DNA of 54,509 nt. It comes from Lachnospiraceae bacterium (lineage in GTDB: Bacteria; Bacillota; Clostridia; Lachnospirales; Lachnospiraceae). Below are positions 16,626 through 26,694 of this stretch, one piece after another (the first letter of the stretch is position 1; the number at the start of each line of letters is the position of its first letter). Below the pieces are notes generated by a model that had not been told where the DNA came from, did no database searches, and saw only the letters and a list, made by a program, of their open reading frames with translations. The position numbers and the translations under genes are program-made. The stretch spans positions 1-54,509 of the forward strand of contig JAMPGL010000025.1 in assembly GCA_023663945.1 (NCBI GenBank). The letters are read 5' to 3'.

Positions 16626-18011
16626 TTACTTATTTTGCAGGTATTCGTCAATTCCCTTGGCACCGGCACGTCCGGCTCCCATCGCCAGAATAACTGTCGC
16701 CGCGCCGGTCACAGCGTCTCCACCGGCAAAAACGCCTTCCTTGGTGGTCTTCCCGTACTCTTCGTCCGCCACGATACATTTCCATTTATTAACCTCAAGC
16801 CCTTCCGTGGTAGAAGAGATAAGCGGGTTGGGCGATGTCCCAAGAGACATGATCACAGTGTCCGCCTCAATCACAAATTCAGAACCCGGAACCTCCACAG
16901 GACGTCTTCTGCCCGACTCATCCGGCTCCCCTAGCTCCATGCGGATGCACCGCATACCGCTGACCCAGCCGTTCTCATCCTGTAAGATCTCCACCGGATT
17001 GGTGAGAAGGTCAAAGATAATTCCTTCTTCTTTTGCATGATGCACCTCCTCCACACGGGCAGGAAGCTCCTCCTCGCTTCTTCGATATACAATATGAACT
17101 TCTGCGCCAAGCCTAAGGGCTGTTCTTGCCGCATCCATGGCAACATTGCCGCCGCCCACAACGGCTACCTTCTGCCCTCTTGTAATCGGCGTATTGGAAT
17201 TTTCATCAAACGCTTTCATCAGGTTGCTTCTGGTCAGGTATTCATTGGCGGAGAACACTCCGTTCGCCTGCTCGCCCGGAATCCCCATAAACTTGGGAAG
17301 CCCTGCGCCGGAACCGATAAACACGGCATCAAAGCCCTCTTCACTGATTAATTCGTCAATGGTAACGGATTTCCCAATCACCACGTTTGTCTCAATCTTT
17401 ACGCCAAGTGCTTTCACATTCTCGATTTCTCTTGCAACCACCTTGGTTTTGGGAAGACGGAATTCCGGAATCCCGTATACCAGAACGCCACCCGGCTCAT
17501 GAAGGGCTTCAAAAATCGTCACCTCGTATCCCATCTTTGCCAAATCTCCGGCACAGGTAAGCCCCGCCGGACCGGAACCGATTACCGCGACCTTCTTTCC
17601 GTTCTTTGACTCCGCGCCCTGAGGTTTTATTTCATTTTCTGCCGCCCAGTCCGCCACAAAACGCTCTAATTTGCCAATAGAAATAGGCTCTCCCTTAATC
17701 CCTCTGATACACTTTCCTTCGCACTGGCTCTCCTGCGGGCACACGCGGCCGCATACCGCAGGAAGCGCGGATGACCTGCTGATTATCTGATAAGCCGCTT
17801 CTATATCGCCGTCTTTTACCTTTTCAATGAATCCCGGAATGTCAATGGAAACCGGACAGCCCTTGATACACTGCGCATTTTTGCAGTTAATACAGCGGAC
17901 AGCCTCCTCCATTGCCTCCTCTTTATTATAGCCAAGGCAGACCTCCTCAAAATTGGCTGCCCGTACTTTCGCATCCTGTTCCCTTACCGGAACCTTCTTT
18001 AATACATCCAT
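16626..18011 (-). CDS. nfnB: NfnB-type large subunit (NADPH-dependent, GltD/glutamate-synthase-like)
   Basis: A 461-residue iron-sulfur flavoprotein. Cysteine motifs RCINCKNAQCIKGCP (Cys40, 43, 48, 52) and CGRVCPQESQCEGKC bind two [4Fe-4S] clusters. An FAD motif VIGSGPAGLTCAGDLAKMGYEV and an NADPH motif VVGGGNVAMDAARTALRLG follow. This set alone is shared with the glutamate synthase small subunit, and databases often call it GltA. Paired with the SudB/DHOD-like gene upstream it fits electron-bifurcating NfnAB (NADH + reduced ferredoxin + 2 NADP+). The start at 18011 is preferred over a longer frame running into nfnA, because it gives the usual length and follows an AAAGGAGC site. Confidence 0.87.
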   Translation of the reverse strand: MDVLKKVPVREQDAKVRAANFEEVCLGYNKEEAMEEAVRCINCKNAQCIKGCPVSIDIPGFIEKVKDGDIEAAYQIISRSSALPAVCGRVCPQESQCEGKCIRGIKGEPISIGKLERFVADWAAENEIKPQGAESKNGKKVAVIGSGPAGLTCAGDLAKMGYEVTIFEALHEPGGVLVYGIPEFRLPKTKVVAREIENVKALGVKIETNVVIGKSVTIDELISEEGFDAVFIGSGAGLPKFMGIPGEQANGVFSANEYLTRSNLMKAFDENSNTPITRGQKVAVVGGGNVAMDAARTALRLGAEVHIVYRRSEEELPARVEEVHHAKEEGIIFDLLTNPVEILQDENGWVSGMRCIRMELGEPDESGRRRPVEVPGSEFVIEADTVIMSLGTSPNPLISSTTEGLEVNKWKCIVADEEYGKTTKEGVFAGGDAVTGAATVILAMGAGRAGAKGIDEYLQNK

Positions 18012-18076
18012 TCCTTTTCTGCTCCTTTCCCGGTTTACGGTCTCTTGGCGGTAAACCTCTGTAATTCCTGCATGGC

Positions 18077-18955
18077 TTATTCGCAGTTTCCGCATCCGCC
18101 ATGGTGAGTATCGCCCTCTTTTGCCTTCAGAAAAGCTCTTCCCTCTGCGGTCTTATAAATCTGCTGACGGCGCATCGCCTCATCAAAGTCAACCTGATGC
18201 CCGTCAAATTCCGGGCCATCCACACAGGCAAATTTCACCTTACCGCCAACGCTTACCCGGCATGCCCCGCACATACCCGTGCCGTCCACCATAATCGGGT
18301 TTAAACTGACGATGGTTGGGATTTCGAGCTCTTTTGTCAGCTTGCAGACAAACTTCATCATGATCATAGGACCGATTGCTACGCAGACATCATAGTGTTT
18401 TCCTTCCCCCACAAGGTCGGTGATCGTCTGCGTCACCATGCCGCTCCTGCCGTAGGAGCCGTCATCTGTCGTCACATATAGATTTCCGGCAGCCGCCTTC
18501 ATCTCTTCTTCCAAAATCAATAAATCCTTTGTTTTTGCCCCCACGATCACATCGGCGTCGATCCCGTGCTCATGGAGCCATTTGACCTGAGGATATACCG
18601 GTGCCGTGCCAACGCCCCCCGCCACAAACAGCATCCTTTTTTGCTTTAAGGTCTCCAAGTCCTCCGACACAAATTCGGAGGGACAGCCTAACGGTCCCAC
18701 AAAGTCATGGAAGGAATCCCCCGCTTTTAAGTCCGCCATCATCTGTGTGCCCGCGCCCACAATTTGGAAAACAATGGTAACGGTTCCCTTCTCTCTGTCA
18801 TAATCACAGATGGTAAGCGGAATCCTCTCCGCCTGTTCATCTGCTCTCACGATCACAAACTGACCGGGCTTACATGCTTTTGCAACCCGCTTTGCCTCTA
18901 CCACCATATAAAAGATATTGGCGGCAAGCTCTCTTGTCTCTAAAATTTTGTACAT
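18077..18955 (-). CDS. nfnA: NfnA-type small subunit (sulfide/dihydroorotate dehydrogenase-like FAD/NAD protein)
   Basis: A 292-residue ferredoxin-reductase-fold protein. The N-terminal FAD domain includes KPGQFVIVRADEQAERIPLTI, the NAD region has RMLFVAGGVGTAPVYPQVKWL, and the [2Fe-2S] motif is GMCGACRVSVGGKVKFACVDG near residues 235-255, as in NfnA and PyrK. The C-terminus has an extra Gly/Cys-rich tail (HHGGCGNCE). Because nfnB lies 65 bases downstream, I assign the pair to NfnAB rather than to dihydroorotate or sulfide dehydrogenase. The enzyme balances NADH, ferredoxin and NADPH in the cytoplasm of anaerobes. Confidence 0.87.
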   Translation of the reverse strand: MYKILETRELAANIFYMVVEAKRVAKACKPGQFVIVRADEQAERIPLTICDYDREKGTVTIVFQIVGAGTQMMADLKAGDSFHDFVGPLGCPSEFVSEDLETLKQKRMLFVAGGVGTAPVYPQVKWLHEHGIDADVIVGAKTKDLLILEEEMKAAAGNLYVTTDDGSYGRSGMVTQTITDLVGEGKHYDVCVAIGPMIMMKFVCKLTKELEIPTIVSLNPIMVDGTGMCGACRVSVGGKVKFACVDGPEFDGHQVDFDEAMRRQQIYKTAEGRAFLKAKEGDTHHGGCGNCE

Positions 18956-18991
18956 TGCTTTTTCCTTTCCCTTTATAAAAATAATAAATGA

Positions 18992-20494
18992 TTACTCAAC
19001 CAGGGAAATTAATCCCATTTCCCCATTTTCATTATAAATCAGACGATTAGGAACTCCGGTATAAACCTCAACAGCATATAGGCGGTCAGTCTTAGTCCGG
19101 TTTCCGTTTTCATCTTCAATATACTCATTCAAAACATAATAATATCCTAAGTCGGGGATTTCCACAATAGTATCATAGGCAAATACATATTTTCCCTTTA
19201 TTTCTGTTGAGTGCCCGTAAAGGTCAAACAGCACTTTGCGGTCAAACAGCGCCTGCACCACATTTCCCACCGCCTTATCAATGGTTATCTCCGTTTCTAA
19301 GGCAAAGCTGTAGCTTCTGCTGACCACATCGCTGGACACCCCCTCCTCGGACACTGCAATGAATTTGTAGTTTGTTCTTCCAAGCGGGATAGGAATGGGT
19401 GCCGTATACTGCAGACTGTCCTTGGTGGGGTCTTGACCGTCCATCGTGTAATAAACCGTGCAGCCTTCCGGAGCTTCTGCCTCAATCACAGCCGGCAGGG
19501 TATAGTCCCCGCTGGGGAGCAGAATCTGAGGCGGTTCCGGAACGGAAAGATTAATCACAAACAGTCCTCTTGCCACTTCACTTTTGATTCCATAATCATT
19601 GACAAAAACTGCAAATATCTGAAATTCCCCCGTCTCCAAGACCAGCGGCGTTGTGTAGATTGGACTGTGCTCATCAGGCATCCTTCCATCCGTGGTATAA
19701 TAAATGGTTCCGCTGGTATTGGCGCTCATCCGGAGGTGCAGAACCTCTTCATAGGTTCCTGATTCATAACTAAATTCCGGCGTCATTGCCATATATTGCT
19801 GAAAATGATTTTGAAGTTCCTGATCTCCGCTTGTTATCAGAAGCTTATTGATTCTGGCATATTCTTCTCTCTCATCATAAATTGCTATAATATTTTCAAA
19901 TACTTTTTCCTTATCGCTGTATTCCAAGCGTGCATGATCCGCAAGCTCAAGCAGAATCTCAAGCTCCCGGTCATAATCCTCCATCTTGGAAAGATACCCT
20001 GCCTCTAAAAGCGCAATATCCGCATTGCCGGGGTCTAACTCTCTGGCTCTGTCCAAGAAAACTACTGCCTGCTCATAATTCTCCGCCCCAGCAAGGCTCC
20101 GCGCCTGCTGTATCTGATACGATACGGAATACCTGTGATACAGCATTACCCCCGCTGCAATAACAATAAACACTACGGCACAAAAGGTAAGAAACAGGAT
20201 GGGAAGCAGTCCCCGTCCGGGTATTTCCCGGAAAAATCCGTCCTCCTTTTCTTCCTCGGAAGAGGGACTTGATTCCTTATCTTGCGGGCGTGCCTCCGGT
20301 TCCCTGCGCTCTTCCGGTTCCCTGCGCTCCTCCGGTTCTCTCCCTTCGATTTCTTCCGCAACTGTGGACAGGGTTTCCGTTATGCTGTTTTCAATTTCCG
20401 GTTCAAAATCAGGAACCATCTGTATTTCCATCCCGCAGGTATCACAATACAAATGCCCTTCTTTTAATTCACTTCCACAATTGGGACATACCAT
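18992..20494 (-). CDS. Zinc-ribbon membrane protein with TPR and chitobiase-C-terminal-like repeats
   Basis: 500 residues with a clear domain order: N-terminal zinc ribbon (CPNC ... CDTCG, Cys3, 6, 17, 20), an acidic linker containing a short repeat (EERREPE), one transmembrane helix near 93-116, then a TPR-like helical region (about 125-215). Two chitobiase/beta-hexosaminidase C-terminal-like repeats follow (near 245-305 and 330-390, each with IYYTTDGRMP- or VYYTMDGQDP-type turns) and a final domain of about 100 residues. The topology puts the TPR and repeats outside. It lies between folD and nfnA with 35-36 base gaps, but its link to those enzymes is not obvious. Confidence 0.7.
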   Translation of the reverse strand: MVCPNCGSELKEGHLYCDTCGMEIQMVPDFEPEIENSITETLSTVAEEIEGREPEERREPEERREPEARPQDKESSPSSEEEKEDGFFREIPGRGLLPILFLTFCAVVFIVIAAGVMLYHRYSVSYQIQQARSLAGAENYEQAVVFLDRARELDPGNADIALLEAGYLSKMEDYDRELEILLELADHARLEYSDKEKVFENIIAIYDEREEYARINKLLITSGDQELQNHFQQYMAMTPEFSYESGTYEEVLHLRMSANTSGTIYYTTDGRMPDEHSPIYTTPLVLETGEFQIFAVFVNDYGIKSEVARGLFVINLSVPEPPQILLPSGDYTLPAVIEAEAPEGCTVYYTMDGQDPTKDSLQYTAPIPIPLGRTNYKFIAVSEEGVSSDVVSRSYSFALETEITIDKAVGNVVQALFDRKVLFDLYGHSTEIKGKYVFAYDTIVEIPDLGYYYVLNEYIEDENGNRTKTDRLYAVEVYTGVPNRLIYNENGEMGLISLVE

Positions 20495-20529
20495 CGCTTC
20501 CTCCTTTCCGCACCTTCTGCGCTAGTTTA

Positions 20530-21366
20530 TCATTTTGCAGACTCCATGCAGTTATTGAGAAGCATAGCAATTGTCATCGGTCCCACTCCGCCGGGCACCG
20601 GCGTAATGGCACTGCACACAGGAACCGCCGACTCAAAATCAACATCTCCGCAAAGCTTTCCATTCTCGTCCCGGTTGATTCCCACATCGATCACTACCGC
20701 CCCTTCCTTTATGTAGTCCGCCGTGATCATCTTCGGTTTTCCAACCGCCACAATTAAAATGTCCGCTCTCTTAGTCACTTCCTTTAAATTCTGTGTCTTA
20801 GAGTGGGCGATCGTCACCGTGGCATTTTCGCGGAGAAGCAGCAGCGCCATAGGCTTTCCCACGATATTGCTTCTCCCTAAAACAACGCACTCTTTTCCTT
20901 CGATTGTGACTCCGCTCCTTTTGAGCAATTGGATAATCCCCGCCGGAGTGCAGGATACAAATCCCGGCTGTCCGATACACAGCGCTCCCACGCTCTCTGG
21001 ATGAAATCCGTCCACGTCCTTTTTCGGGTCGATTGCCCTTATCACGGTATCCTCGTCAATATGCGCCGGAAGCGGAAGTTGCACCAGTATTCCGTTTATC
21101 TCTTCCTTCCCGTTCAGTTCCTCAATCAGGTTCAGAAGCTCCTCCTCCGTAGTCTCCTCCGGAAGCTCATAAGCCTCGGAACCAATCCCGATATATTCAC
21201 ATCCCTTTTTCTTATTCCGCACATAAACGCTGGAAGCCGGGTCAGCTCCCACCTGTATTACGGCAAGCGTAATGTTCACGCCCACCTCTCTTTTCTTTGC
21301 CGCCTTTTCTTTTAATTCATCCTTTATCTGTGCGGAAATTGCCTTTCCATCAATTATCATTGCCAT
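20530..21366 (-). CDS. folD: Bifunctional methylene-THF dehydrogenase / methenyl-THF cyclohydrolase FolD
   Basis: 278 residues. It interconverts 5,10-methylene-, 5,10-methenyl- and 10-formyl-THF with NADP(H). Family signatures are the YVRNKKKGCEYIGI stretch with the catalytic Lys (YxxxK), the GILVQLPLPAHID motif, the CTPAG loop, the Rossmann-type VVLGRSNIVGKPMALLL, and the C-terminal TPVPGGVGPMTIAML. The start at 21366 is chosen over one ten codons upstream because an AAGGGA ribosome site sits about 8 bases before it. It lies 54 bases downstream of fhs, giving a complete formate-to-methylene-THF module. Confidence 0.97.
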   Translation of the reverse strand: MAMIIDGKAISAQIKDELKEKAAKKREVGVNITLAVIQVGADPASSVYVRNKKKGCEYIGIGSEAYELPEETTEEELLNLIEELNGKEEINGILVQLPLPAHIDEDTVIRAIDPKKDVDGFHPESVGALCIGQPGFVSCTPAGIIQLLKRSGVTIEGKECVVLGRSNIVGKPMALLLLRENATVTIAHSKTQNLKEVTKRADILIVAVGKPKMITADYIKEGAVVIDVGINRDENGKLCGDVDFESAVPVCSAITPVPGGVGPMTIAMLLNNCMESAK

Positions 21367-21420
21367 CTCTTTTATCCCTTCTATCGTTTTGGACATTTGT
21401 TATGTCCTTTACTGCTGTTT

Positions 21421-23091
21421 TTAAAACAAGCCTGTAATCATTCCGTCTTCCTCCACGTCAATAGCATATGCCGCCGGCTTTTTGGGCAGTCCCGGCATGG
21501 TCATGACTGCACCGGTTAACACCACCACAAACCCGGCTCCCGCACTGACATAAACCTCCCTCACATTGATGTCAAAATGTTCCGGTCTCCCAAGCAGCGC
21601 CGGATCATCCGAAAGCGAATACTGGGTCTTGGCAATGCAGACCGGAAGATTTCCAAACCCAAGCTTTTCAAGCTGGTCAATCTGCTTCGATGCGCTTGAC
21701 GCATAGACTGCCTTATCAGCGCCGTATATTTCCTTTGCCACTGTCTCAATCTTTTCCCTTAAGCTCATTTCGTCCTCATACAAGAATCTAAAATTGCTTT
21801 CCTTCTTCTCTAAGGTATCAAGGACTTTTTCTGCAAGCTCTATTCCGCCCTCGCCGCCCTTTTCCCATACTCTGGCAAGCGCAAATTCACATCCCTTTTC
21901 CTTGCAGAACGCTTCCACCAAAGAGACCTCCGCTTCCGTGTCGGATACAAAGCTGTTTAAAGTGACAACAATCGGGACTCCGTATTTGTGCAGATTATCA
22001 ATGTGCTTTTCCAGATTGACGATTCCTTTTTGAAGAGCGGATAAATTCTCCGCAGACAATTCTTCCTTGGAAACGCCTCCGTTATATTTCAGCGCGCGTA
22101 TGGTTGCAGTCAAAACCACGGCATCCGGTCTGATTCCCGCCATCCGGCATTTAATGTCAAAGAATTTCTCTGCCCCTAAGTCTGCTCCAAACCCTGCCTC
22201 AGTCACCACATAATCAGCCATCTTAAGCGCCGCTTTTGTGGCTCTCACGGAGTTACATCCGTGCGCAATATTGGCAAAAGGTCCGCCGTGTACCAGCACC
22301 GGCGTGTGCTCTAAGGTCTGAATCAGATTCGGCTTCAAGGCATCCTTAAGAAGCGCAGCCATAGCGCCTACCGCATTTAAATCCGCCGCCAAAACCGGCT
22401 TTCCCTGTACATTATATGCCACTACGATTCTGCCCAGCCGCTCCTTCAAATCCTCCATATCAGAGGCAAGGCATAAAATCGCCATAATTTCAGATGCCGC
22501 AGTGATCACAAAATGATCCTCCCTGACCATCCCATCGGACTTCGTTCCCAGACCAACCACCACATTGCGCAGAACCCGGTCATTCATGTCGAGGCATCTC
22601 TTCCATACAACCGTCCGGGTATCAATCTTTAATTCATTCCCTTGTTGAATGTGGTTGTCCAAAATAGCCGCAAGAAGATTATTGGCACTGGTGATGGCAT
22701 GAAAGTCTCCCGTAAAATGAAGATTCAGATCCTCCATGGGCACCACTTGGGAATATCCTCCTCCTGCCGCTCCGCCTTTGATGCCGAAGCATGGTCCTAA
22801 GGAGGGCTCCCTCAAAACCGTTACCGCCTTTTTGTTTAACTTCCCTAAAGCCTGCCCCAGCCCCACGCTGACCGTAGTTTTGCCTTCCCCTGCCGGCGTG
22901 GGATTGATGGCTGTCACCAAGATCAGCTTTCCATCCGGCTTATCTGCAAGCCGGGCAAGACACTCATTAGAAATCTTTGCCTTATACTTTCCGTACAGCT
23001 CCAATTCCTCTTCTGAGATTTGTAAGTTTTCTGCCACCTTGGCAATCGGCTCTAAAACTGCCTCCTGCGCGATTTGAATATCTGTTTTCAT
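21421..23091 (-). CDS. fhs: Formate--tetrahydrofolate ligase
   Basis: A 556-residue ATP-dependent ligase producing 10-formyl-THF from formate and THF, the entry of formate into one-carbon metabolism and the methyl branch of the Wood-Ljungdahl pathway. It has the nucleotide-binding motif [18 protein letters not shown] near residue 67, the family signature [30 protein letters not shown], and the C-terminal [24 protein letters not shown]. The length is typical. Its neighbours folD and nfnAB suggest a C1/redox gene group. fhs alone does not show acetogenesis; no other Wood-Ljungdahl enzyme is here. Confidence 0.97.
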   Translation of the reverse strand: MKTDIQIAQEAVLEPIAKVAENLQISEEELELYGKYKAKISNECLARLADKPDGKLILVTAINPTPAGEGKTTVSVGLGQALGKLNKKAVTVLREPSLGPCFGIKGGAAGGGYSQVVPMEDLNLHFTGDFHAITSANNLLAAILDNHIQQGNELKIDTRTVVWKRCLDMNDRVLRNVVVGLGTKSDGMVREDHFVITAASEIMAILCLASDMEDLKERLGRIVVAYNVQGKPVLAADLNAVGAMAALLKDALKPNLIQTLEHTPVLVHGGPFANIAHGCNSVRATKAALKMADYVVTEAGFGADLGAEKFFDIKCRMAGIRPDAVVLTATIRALKYNGGVSKEELSAENLSALQKGIVNLEKHIDNLHKYGVPIVVTLNSFVSDTEAEVSLVEAFCKEKGCEFALARVWEKGGEGGIELAEKVLDTLEKKESNFRFLYEDEMSLREKIETVAKEIYGADKAVYASSASKQIDQLEKLGFGNLPVCIAKTQYSLSDDPALLGRPEHFDINVREVYVSAGAGFVVVLTGAVMTMPGLPKKPAAYAIDVEEDGMITGLF

Positions 23092-23123
23092 AATCTCTCC
23101 ATTCTTCTATCTGCACCTGTCAG

Positions 23124-25805
23124 CTACAGCGACTCTTCTATGTACTGCTCTAACTGCTCCATGCTCATCAGTACCTTTCTAGGTTTGGTTCCCTCTTCCT
23201 CTCCTACCACGCCTGCCTCACAAAGCTGATCCATAATCCTTGCGGCTCTGTTGAATCCGATTTTAAATACCCTCTGGAGCATGCCGATAGAAGCTTTATC
23301 CTTCTCGATAATAAATTTCGCCGCCTCCACAAAATACTGGTCGCGCTCCGAGCCATCGCCGGATGCCCCTGACGCGCCGCCTCCGTTTCCATAGGTTGCA
23401 ATCTTATCCTGAATGCCCGGATCATAAATATTGCCTAACGTCTGGTTTTTCAAAAATTCTACTACATCCGAAACTTCCTTATCCGAGACAAACGCCCCCT
23501 GCACTCTTGCCGGTTTGCTGTATCCCTGCGGATAAAACAGCATGTCCCCTTTGCCCAAAAGCTTTTCGGCTCCATTCATATCCAAAATCGTGCGGGAATC
23601 CACGCCGCTGGATACGCTGAACGCCACACGGCTTGGCATATTGGCTTTGATCAGCCCCGTGATGACATCCACCGAAGGTCTCTGGGTGGCAATGATCAGA
23701 TGGATTCCTGCCGCTCTTGCAAGCTGTGCCAGACGGCAGATAGACTCTTCCACTTCCCCCGGTGCTACCATCATCAAATCCGCAAGCTCATCCACAATGA
23801 TCACAATCTGAGGCAGCTTTTGCGGTGCCTCTGAATCTCCCGCCTCCTGCATTGCTTCTACCTTTTTGTTGTAGCCTTTCAGATCCCTCACATTCCAATC
23901 CGCAAACTTTTGGTAGCGGTCCGTCATCTCCGCTACGCCCCATTGAAGTGCCGCGGAAGCCTTCTTCGGATCTGTCACCACCGGAATCAAAAGATGCGGA
24001 ATCCCGTTGTAAACACTGAGCTCCACCACCTTCGGGTCAACCATGATCAGCTTCACCTCATCCGGATGCGCTTTATACAAAATACTCATAATCAACGTAT
24101 TAATGCAGACAGACTTTCCGGAACCGGTTGCCCCCGCAATCAGCATATGAGGCATCTTGGCAATATCTGCCACCACCACCTTGCCGGCAATATCCTTGCC
24201 CACCGCAAAGGCAAGCTTTGACGGAAACTCCTTAAACTCCTTGCTTTCTATAAGATCTCTGAGCGCCACCGTCGTATTTTCCTTGTTGGGAACCTCAATT
24301 CCCACTGCCGCCTTTCCGGGGATTGGCGCTTCAATCCGAATATCCGTAGCCGCAAGATTTAACTTGATGTCATCGGAAAGACCTACAATTTTGCTTACCT
24401 TCACGCCCTGCTCCGGCTGCATTTCAAACCGGGTAACCGCAGGTCCCTGGCTAATGTCCGTGATGGTTACTCGCACTCCAAAGGTTTGCAGCGTCTGCTG
24501 TAGTCTCTGTGCCGTCTCTTTCAGTTCCCGGGTAGAATCTCCGCTTTTGCCGGTTCCCTTCACAAGCTTATTGATTGGCGGAAACAGATACTTCTTTGGC
24601 ACGGCAGGCTTCTGCGGAATTGTCTGCTGATTTGTCTGCTCCGTCTTTGATGCCGCGGTCTCGGATACTCTTTCATTTATTGGGGTTATTTTGTTTGATT
24701 TCGTTTCTCCGCTGTATGTAACCGGCATCTCCTGTCTGGTCTGAGGTCTGCTCACTTCCTCATAAGCATACTCTTCTGCGGTCTCCTCTTCCTCCCCGTA
24801 ATCTCCGGTAATCTCTGAAAGCTCATCCCTGCCGGTGTCCTCATAGGCATGATGAATCTTAATCTGGTCAAAATCATAGCTGTCGTCCGTTTCCGGCTCT
24901 CTCACCGCATGGTCTACCTGCTCCTCAAAATCTGTCAGATTAATCTCATGAATATCATCCCGGCTCTTTTCAGTAGTCTCATGCTCCGTCAATGAAGTAT
25001 CTATCATAACTCCCGTGACCTTTTTGTCCATGCGGAGAATTTTTTCGTTTTCTAACTCTTCCTGCCGGATTTTCTTTTCTTCCAGCCGCTTCCTGCGTCC
25101 TTCCTCCATCTCTTCCCGGCGCACCCGCGCCCTCTCTCTCCGGTAGGCGGCATCCTCCCTGGAACGCTCATATACGCGTTTTCCGCCCTTTTTCACGCCG
25201 GATACAAAGGATTTATCCGTAAGAACCACGATAGAAATAATAACCGCCACCAAGATTACAAGAATAGATCCGACCATCCCTAAAAAATGATACATCAAAT
25301 ACGCTATGGAACCTCCAATCACGCCTCCGCCGTTATGGTTGGAACTGCTGTTTTCGTATATCAGCTTTATCTGGTAGGTATCTGCCCCTTCTAAGGTTCC
25401 TGCAAAGAACTCGCACACAACGCCTAACAGGAGAGCCAGAACCACTCCTGCCGCCAGCTTCCGCGCCGCAATCGTGCTCCCGCTGTTTACGGTTCCGAAA
25501 GCAATCATCACGAAAAGAGCCAGCGGCATAATATACGCCGTAAGCCCAAAAATTCCAAACATCACATTGCTTATTGTATTTCCCATCACTCCGGCTATGC
25601 CAAAATTGCAGAGAAATAAAAATACAGCCGCCGCAAACAGGACAATTAAAAATACCTCGTTCCGGATTGCCACATCCATTGGTTCACTTTTCTTTTTATT
25701 ATTGCTGGAGGAACTGCTTGTCCTCTGATAGCTTCTGCTGTTTGAACTGCTCTTCTTTCTGCCGGAAGAATTGCTTCTGCCATTGCTGTTTCTTGTCTGT
25801 GCCAT
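23124..25805 (-). CDS. ftsK: DNA translocase FtsK/SpoIIIE
   Basis: An 893-residue septal DNA pump that clears chromosomes from the division or sporulation septum. The N-terminus is Ser/Asn/Lys-rich, followed by four hydrophobic segments (about residues 40-200), a long charged linker (about 210-440), and the motor domain with Walker [19 protein letters not shown] and Walker [14 protein letters not shown]. The gamma winged helix ([23 protein letters not shown]) lies at the C-terminus. The start at 25805 is preferred over the ATG at 25892: it has GAAGGGG upstream, while the longer form would begin inside a predicted promoter. The gene follows tepA and precedes fhs by 32 bases. Confidence 0.95.
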   Translation of the reverse strand: MAQTRNSNGRSNSSGRKKSSSNSRSYQRTSSSSSNNKKKSEPMDVAIRNEVFLIVLFAAAVFLFLCNFGIAGVMGNTISNVMFGIFGLTAYIMPLALFVMIAFGTVNSGSTIAARKLAAGVVLALLLGVVCEFFAGTLEGADTYQIKLIYENSSSNHNGGGVIGGSIAYLMYHFLGMVGSILVILVAVIISIVVLTDKSFVSGVKKGGKRVYERSREDAAYRRERARVRREEMEEGRRKRLEEKKIRQEELENEKILRMDKKVTGVMIDTSLTEHETTEKSRDDIHEINLTDFEEQVDHAVREPETDDSYDFDQIKIHHAYEDTGRDELSEITGDYGEEEETAEEYAYEEVSRPQTRQEMPVTYSGETKSNKITPINERVSETAASKTEQTNQQTIPQKPAVPKKYLFPPINKLVKGTGKSGDSTRELKETAQRLQQTLQTFGVRVTITDISQGPAVTRFEMQPEQGVKVSKIVGLSDDIKLNLAATDIRIEAPIPGKAAVGIEVPNKENTTVALRDLIESKEFKEFPSKLAFAVGKDIAGKVVVADIAKMPHMLIAGATGSGKSVCINTLIMSILYKAHPDEVKLIMVDPKVVELSVYNGIPHLLIPVVTDPKKASAALQWGVAEMTDRYQKFADWNVRDLKGYNKKVEAMQEAGDSEAPQKLPQIVIIVDELADLMMVAPGEVEESICRLAQLARAAGIHLIIATQRPSVDVITGLIKANMPSRVAFSVSSGVDSRTILDMNGAEKLLGKGDMLFYPQGYSKPARVQGAFVSDKEVSDVVEFLKNQTLGNIYDPGIQDKIATYGNGGGASGASGDGSERDQYFVEAAKFIIEKDKASIGMLQRVFKIGFNRAARIMDQLCEAGVVGEEEGTKPRKVLMSMEQLEQYIEESL

Positions 25806-25873
25806 ACTAAAAACCCCTTCAGTACCCGAAACGGTGCATAAAGTCCACGCTGGGTACTTAAATAATCTTATAT

Positions 25874-25902
25874 AGTATAGCATTTTCATCAAATCTTGTC
25901 AC
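25874..25902 (-). promoter_or_regulatory. Predicted sigma-A promoter of ftsK
   Basis: Minus strand: GTGACA (25897-25902), 17-base spacer, TATACT (25874-25879), with the -35 overlapping the tepA stop region. The expected transcription start near 25867 leaves about 60 bases of leader before the ATG at 25805 and rules out the in-frame ATG at 25892. Confidence 0.65.
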
Positions 25903-26603
25903 CCTAAACTCTTATTTGTTTTTTTCTTTTTGGAAATCAGACTGTGAAGCTTCGACATTGCCTGACTGATTCCTCCCGTTTCGTTGATAATTCCTTCCGA
26001 AACTGCCTCTTCTCCCACTAAGATTGTACCAACGTCTTTTGTCAGGACTCCGGTTTCCATCATCAGCCCTTCAAAGCGTTTCTGGCTGATTCTGCAATGG
26101 CTGCATACAAATCCGGTAATCCGGTTCTGTATCTGCCTGAAATAATCAAAAGTCTGCGGCACTCCAATCACCATCCCATTCATCCGGACCGGGTGGATCA
26201 CCATGGTTCCGGTCGGGACAATATAAGAGTAGTCCGTGCTCACGGCAATCGGAACTCCGATGGAATGGCTTCCGCCAAGCACAAGCGATACCGTCGGCTT
26301 GCTTAAGGAAGCAATCATTTCCGCAATGGCAAGTCCCGCCTCCACATCGCCGCCCATGGTATTCAGCAGAATCAATACGCCGTCAATGTCACTGCTGTCC
26401 TCAATAGCCGCCAATTCCGGCAGGATATGCTCATACTTAGTAGTCTTGGAATTTGTACCTAGATTATCATGCCCCTCCACCTCGCCAATCACAGAAATTA
26501 AGTGGATGGTGTGAGACTTTCCGTTTTTATCCAAAGTGACCTGTCCGGTCTCCTCAATTCTTTCACTTCTATGCTTTTCTTCCTCAATCTTTTTTCCTGA
26601 CAT
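25899..26603 (-). CDS. tepA: ClpP-like serine protease, TepA family
   Basis: A 234-residue ClpP-fold protein of the TepA (translocation-enhancing protein, YmfB) group, found beside spoIIIE/ftsK in Firmicutes. The catalytic triad looks intact by comparison with ClpP: Ser114 in GGSHSIGVP, His137 in MVIHPVRMNG and Asp190 in GVLTKDVGTIL. The family LLNTMGGDVEAGLAIAEMI stretch lies near 79-97. A basic N-terminus with no signal peptide suggests a cytoplasmic location. An AAGGAAGGG ribosome site precedes the start. The physiological substrate is not established for this family. It begins 33 bases after a terminator, with no obvious promoter of its own. Confidence 0.88.
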   Translation of the reverse strand: MSGKKIEEEKHRSERIEETGQVTLDKNGKSHTIHLISVIGEVEGHDNLGTNSKTTKYEHILPELAAIEDSSDIDGVLILLNTMGGDVEAGLAIAEMIASLSKPTVSLVLGGSHSIGVPIAVSTDYSYIVPTGTMVIHPVRMNGMVIGVPQTFDYFRQIQNRITGFVCSHCRISQKRFEGLMMETGVLTKDVGTILVGEEAVSEGIINETGGISQAMSKLHSLISKKKKTNKSLG

Positions 26604-26635
26604 TTTTGACCCTTCCTTGCAATAGCTTTTTTATC

Positions 26636-26666
26636 AAAAAAAGAGAACTGCACCTATTGGCAGTCC
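26636..26666 (-). terminator. Rho-independent terminator of the 31497-26695 operon
   Basis: Minus strand: a 7-bp stem GGACTGC/GCAGTTC (26645-26666, one G-U pair) with an 8-base loop, followed by TCTTTTTTT. It lies 29 bases after the stop of the membrane-protein gene and separates that operon from tepA. Confidence 0.75.
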
Positions 26667-26694
26667 TCCATAGTATCTATCATTGCTTAATAAT

